A DNA stretch of 64,000 nt from Actinomycetospora endophytica. Lineage in GTDB: Bacteria > Actinomycetota > Actinomycetes > Mycobacteriales > Pseudonocardiaceae. Positions 62,329 through 64,000 of the stretch are shown here, piece by piece. The notes beneath the pieces are model-generated. The model searched no databases and was not told where the DNA came from. It saw only the letters and a program-made list of their open reading frames with translations. Within the stretch, counting starts at the first letter, position 1, and every line of letters begins with the position of its first letter. Location of the stretch: assembly GCF_021026375.1 (NCBI RefSeq), contig NZ_JAJNDB010000010.1, positions 207,776 to 271,775 of the forward strand, read 5' to 3'. The position numbers and the translations under genes were made by a program.

Positions 62329-62435
62329 TCCCCGCTCGCGCCGGGCCCGCAGGTCGGGACCGGATACGCGAGCGGACGCTAGACGCGGCCGTCACACGGT
62401 GGGTGCGGTTTCGGAGAAGTCAGGTGCGCTCCGCG

Positions 62436-62481
62436 CTCGTGAGCACTCATCGACGCCATGGCGTCGATGAGTGCTCACGAG
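62436..62481. terminator. 46-bp near-perfect palindrome after the aldehyde dehydrogenase gene
   Basis: Two exactly complementary 22-base arms (beginning CTCGTGAGCACTCATCG) surround AT. It lies 12 bases past the aldehyde dehydrogenase stop and upstream of the DUF1996 gene, so it likely ends the former transcript. Confidence 0.7.
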
Positions 62482-62493
62482 GCCCCAGGCCGC

Positions 62494-63921
<1,428 letters not shown>

Positions 63922-63943
63922 GCATCCCAGTTTGGACTACGTC

Positions 63944-63989
63944 CTCGTGCGTGCGTTTCCGTGCCAGGGCACGGAAACACACGCACGAG
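63944..63989. repeat. 46-bp imperfect palindrome, relative of the one at 55901
   Basis: Two 22-base arms with one mismatch surround AG, beginning CTCGTGCGTGCGTTTCCGTG. It shares its core with the palindrome at 55901-55940, so both belong to one dispersed family. It lies 22 bases upstream of the aldehyde dehydrogenase start and probably terminates a gene outside the window. Confidence 0.6.
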
Positions 63990-64000
63990 CGCGGCCGCGC

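Overview
The window is very G+C-rich, uses many GTG/TTG starts and has the gene order typical of actinobacteria (clpX, paired clpP1/clpP2, tig; a glutamine-dependent nadE; a mycobacterial-type rpiB). Protein flavour and the intergenic palindromes suggest a Pseudonocardiaceae chromosome (Pseudonocardia or a relative). This is an inference, because no rRNA or species marker is present.

Left chromosomal arm (1-16,895): a partial DUF6457 gene and fdhD, a Tat-exported hydrolase, the proteostasis block clpX / clpP1-clpP2 / tig on the minus strand, an aldo/keto reductase, nadE, a DUF418 membrane protein followed by a two-component pair, an Ala/Lys-rich membrane protein, a DinB protein, a class I glutamine amidotransferase and an AraC regulator. 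The histidine kinase and the amidotransferase are each broken by one apparently extra base.

Integrated element (16,896-31,122): a 48-bp direct repeat made from the 3' end of a tRNA-Pro gene bounds about 14.2 kb carrying integrase, excisionase, an FtsK/TraB-type translocase, a small Spd-like membrane protein and a rolling-circle-type replication initiator. This is the layout of an actinomycete integrative and conjugative element (AICE). Its backbone runs on the plus strand. Between rep and tra lies an opposite-strand cargo block, partly much more A+T-rich: an unknown protein, a SAM methyltransferase and a PIN-like protein in an overlapping operon, then a PIN-like/coiled-coil protein and another unknown protein. 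The left end carries a cupin, a SLOG/DUF2493 protein, an 84-bp-repeat coiled-coil gene and two paralogous 42-residue mini-ORFs.

Right chromosomal arm (31,123-64,000): tRNA-Pro and tRNA-Gly; hydrolase, FAD monooxygenase and TetR with a clear operator; DinB, HSL-type hydrolase, ArsR-SRPBCC pair; a secreted peptide; TetR genes with an NCS2 permease; ferredoxin and cytochrome P450; a LysR-controlled oxidase-Rieske pair that looks like N-methyl (betaine-type) catabolism; PIG-L, SGNH-like and APC transporter genes; rpiB-nei. A three-gene run follows: a carboxylate-amine ligase fused to a circularly permuted ATP-grasp, an asparagine-synthase-like amidotransferase, and an S9 peptidase. It looks like a variant of the NAGGN dipeptide-amide osmolyte trio. 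The window ends with a DUF1996 pair and an aldehyde dehydrogenase. Several intergenic gaps hold long perfect palindromes, probably bidirectional terminators.
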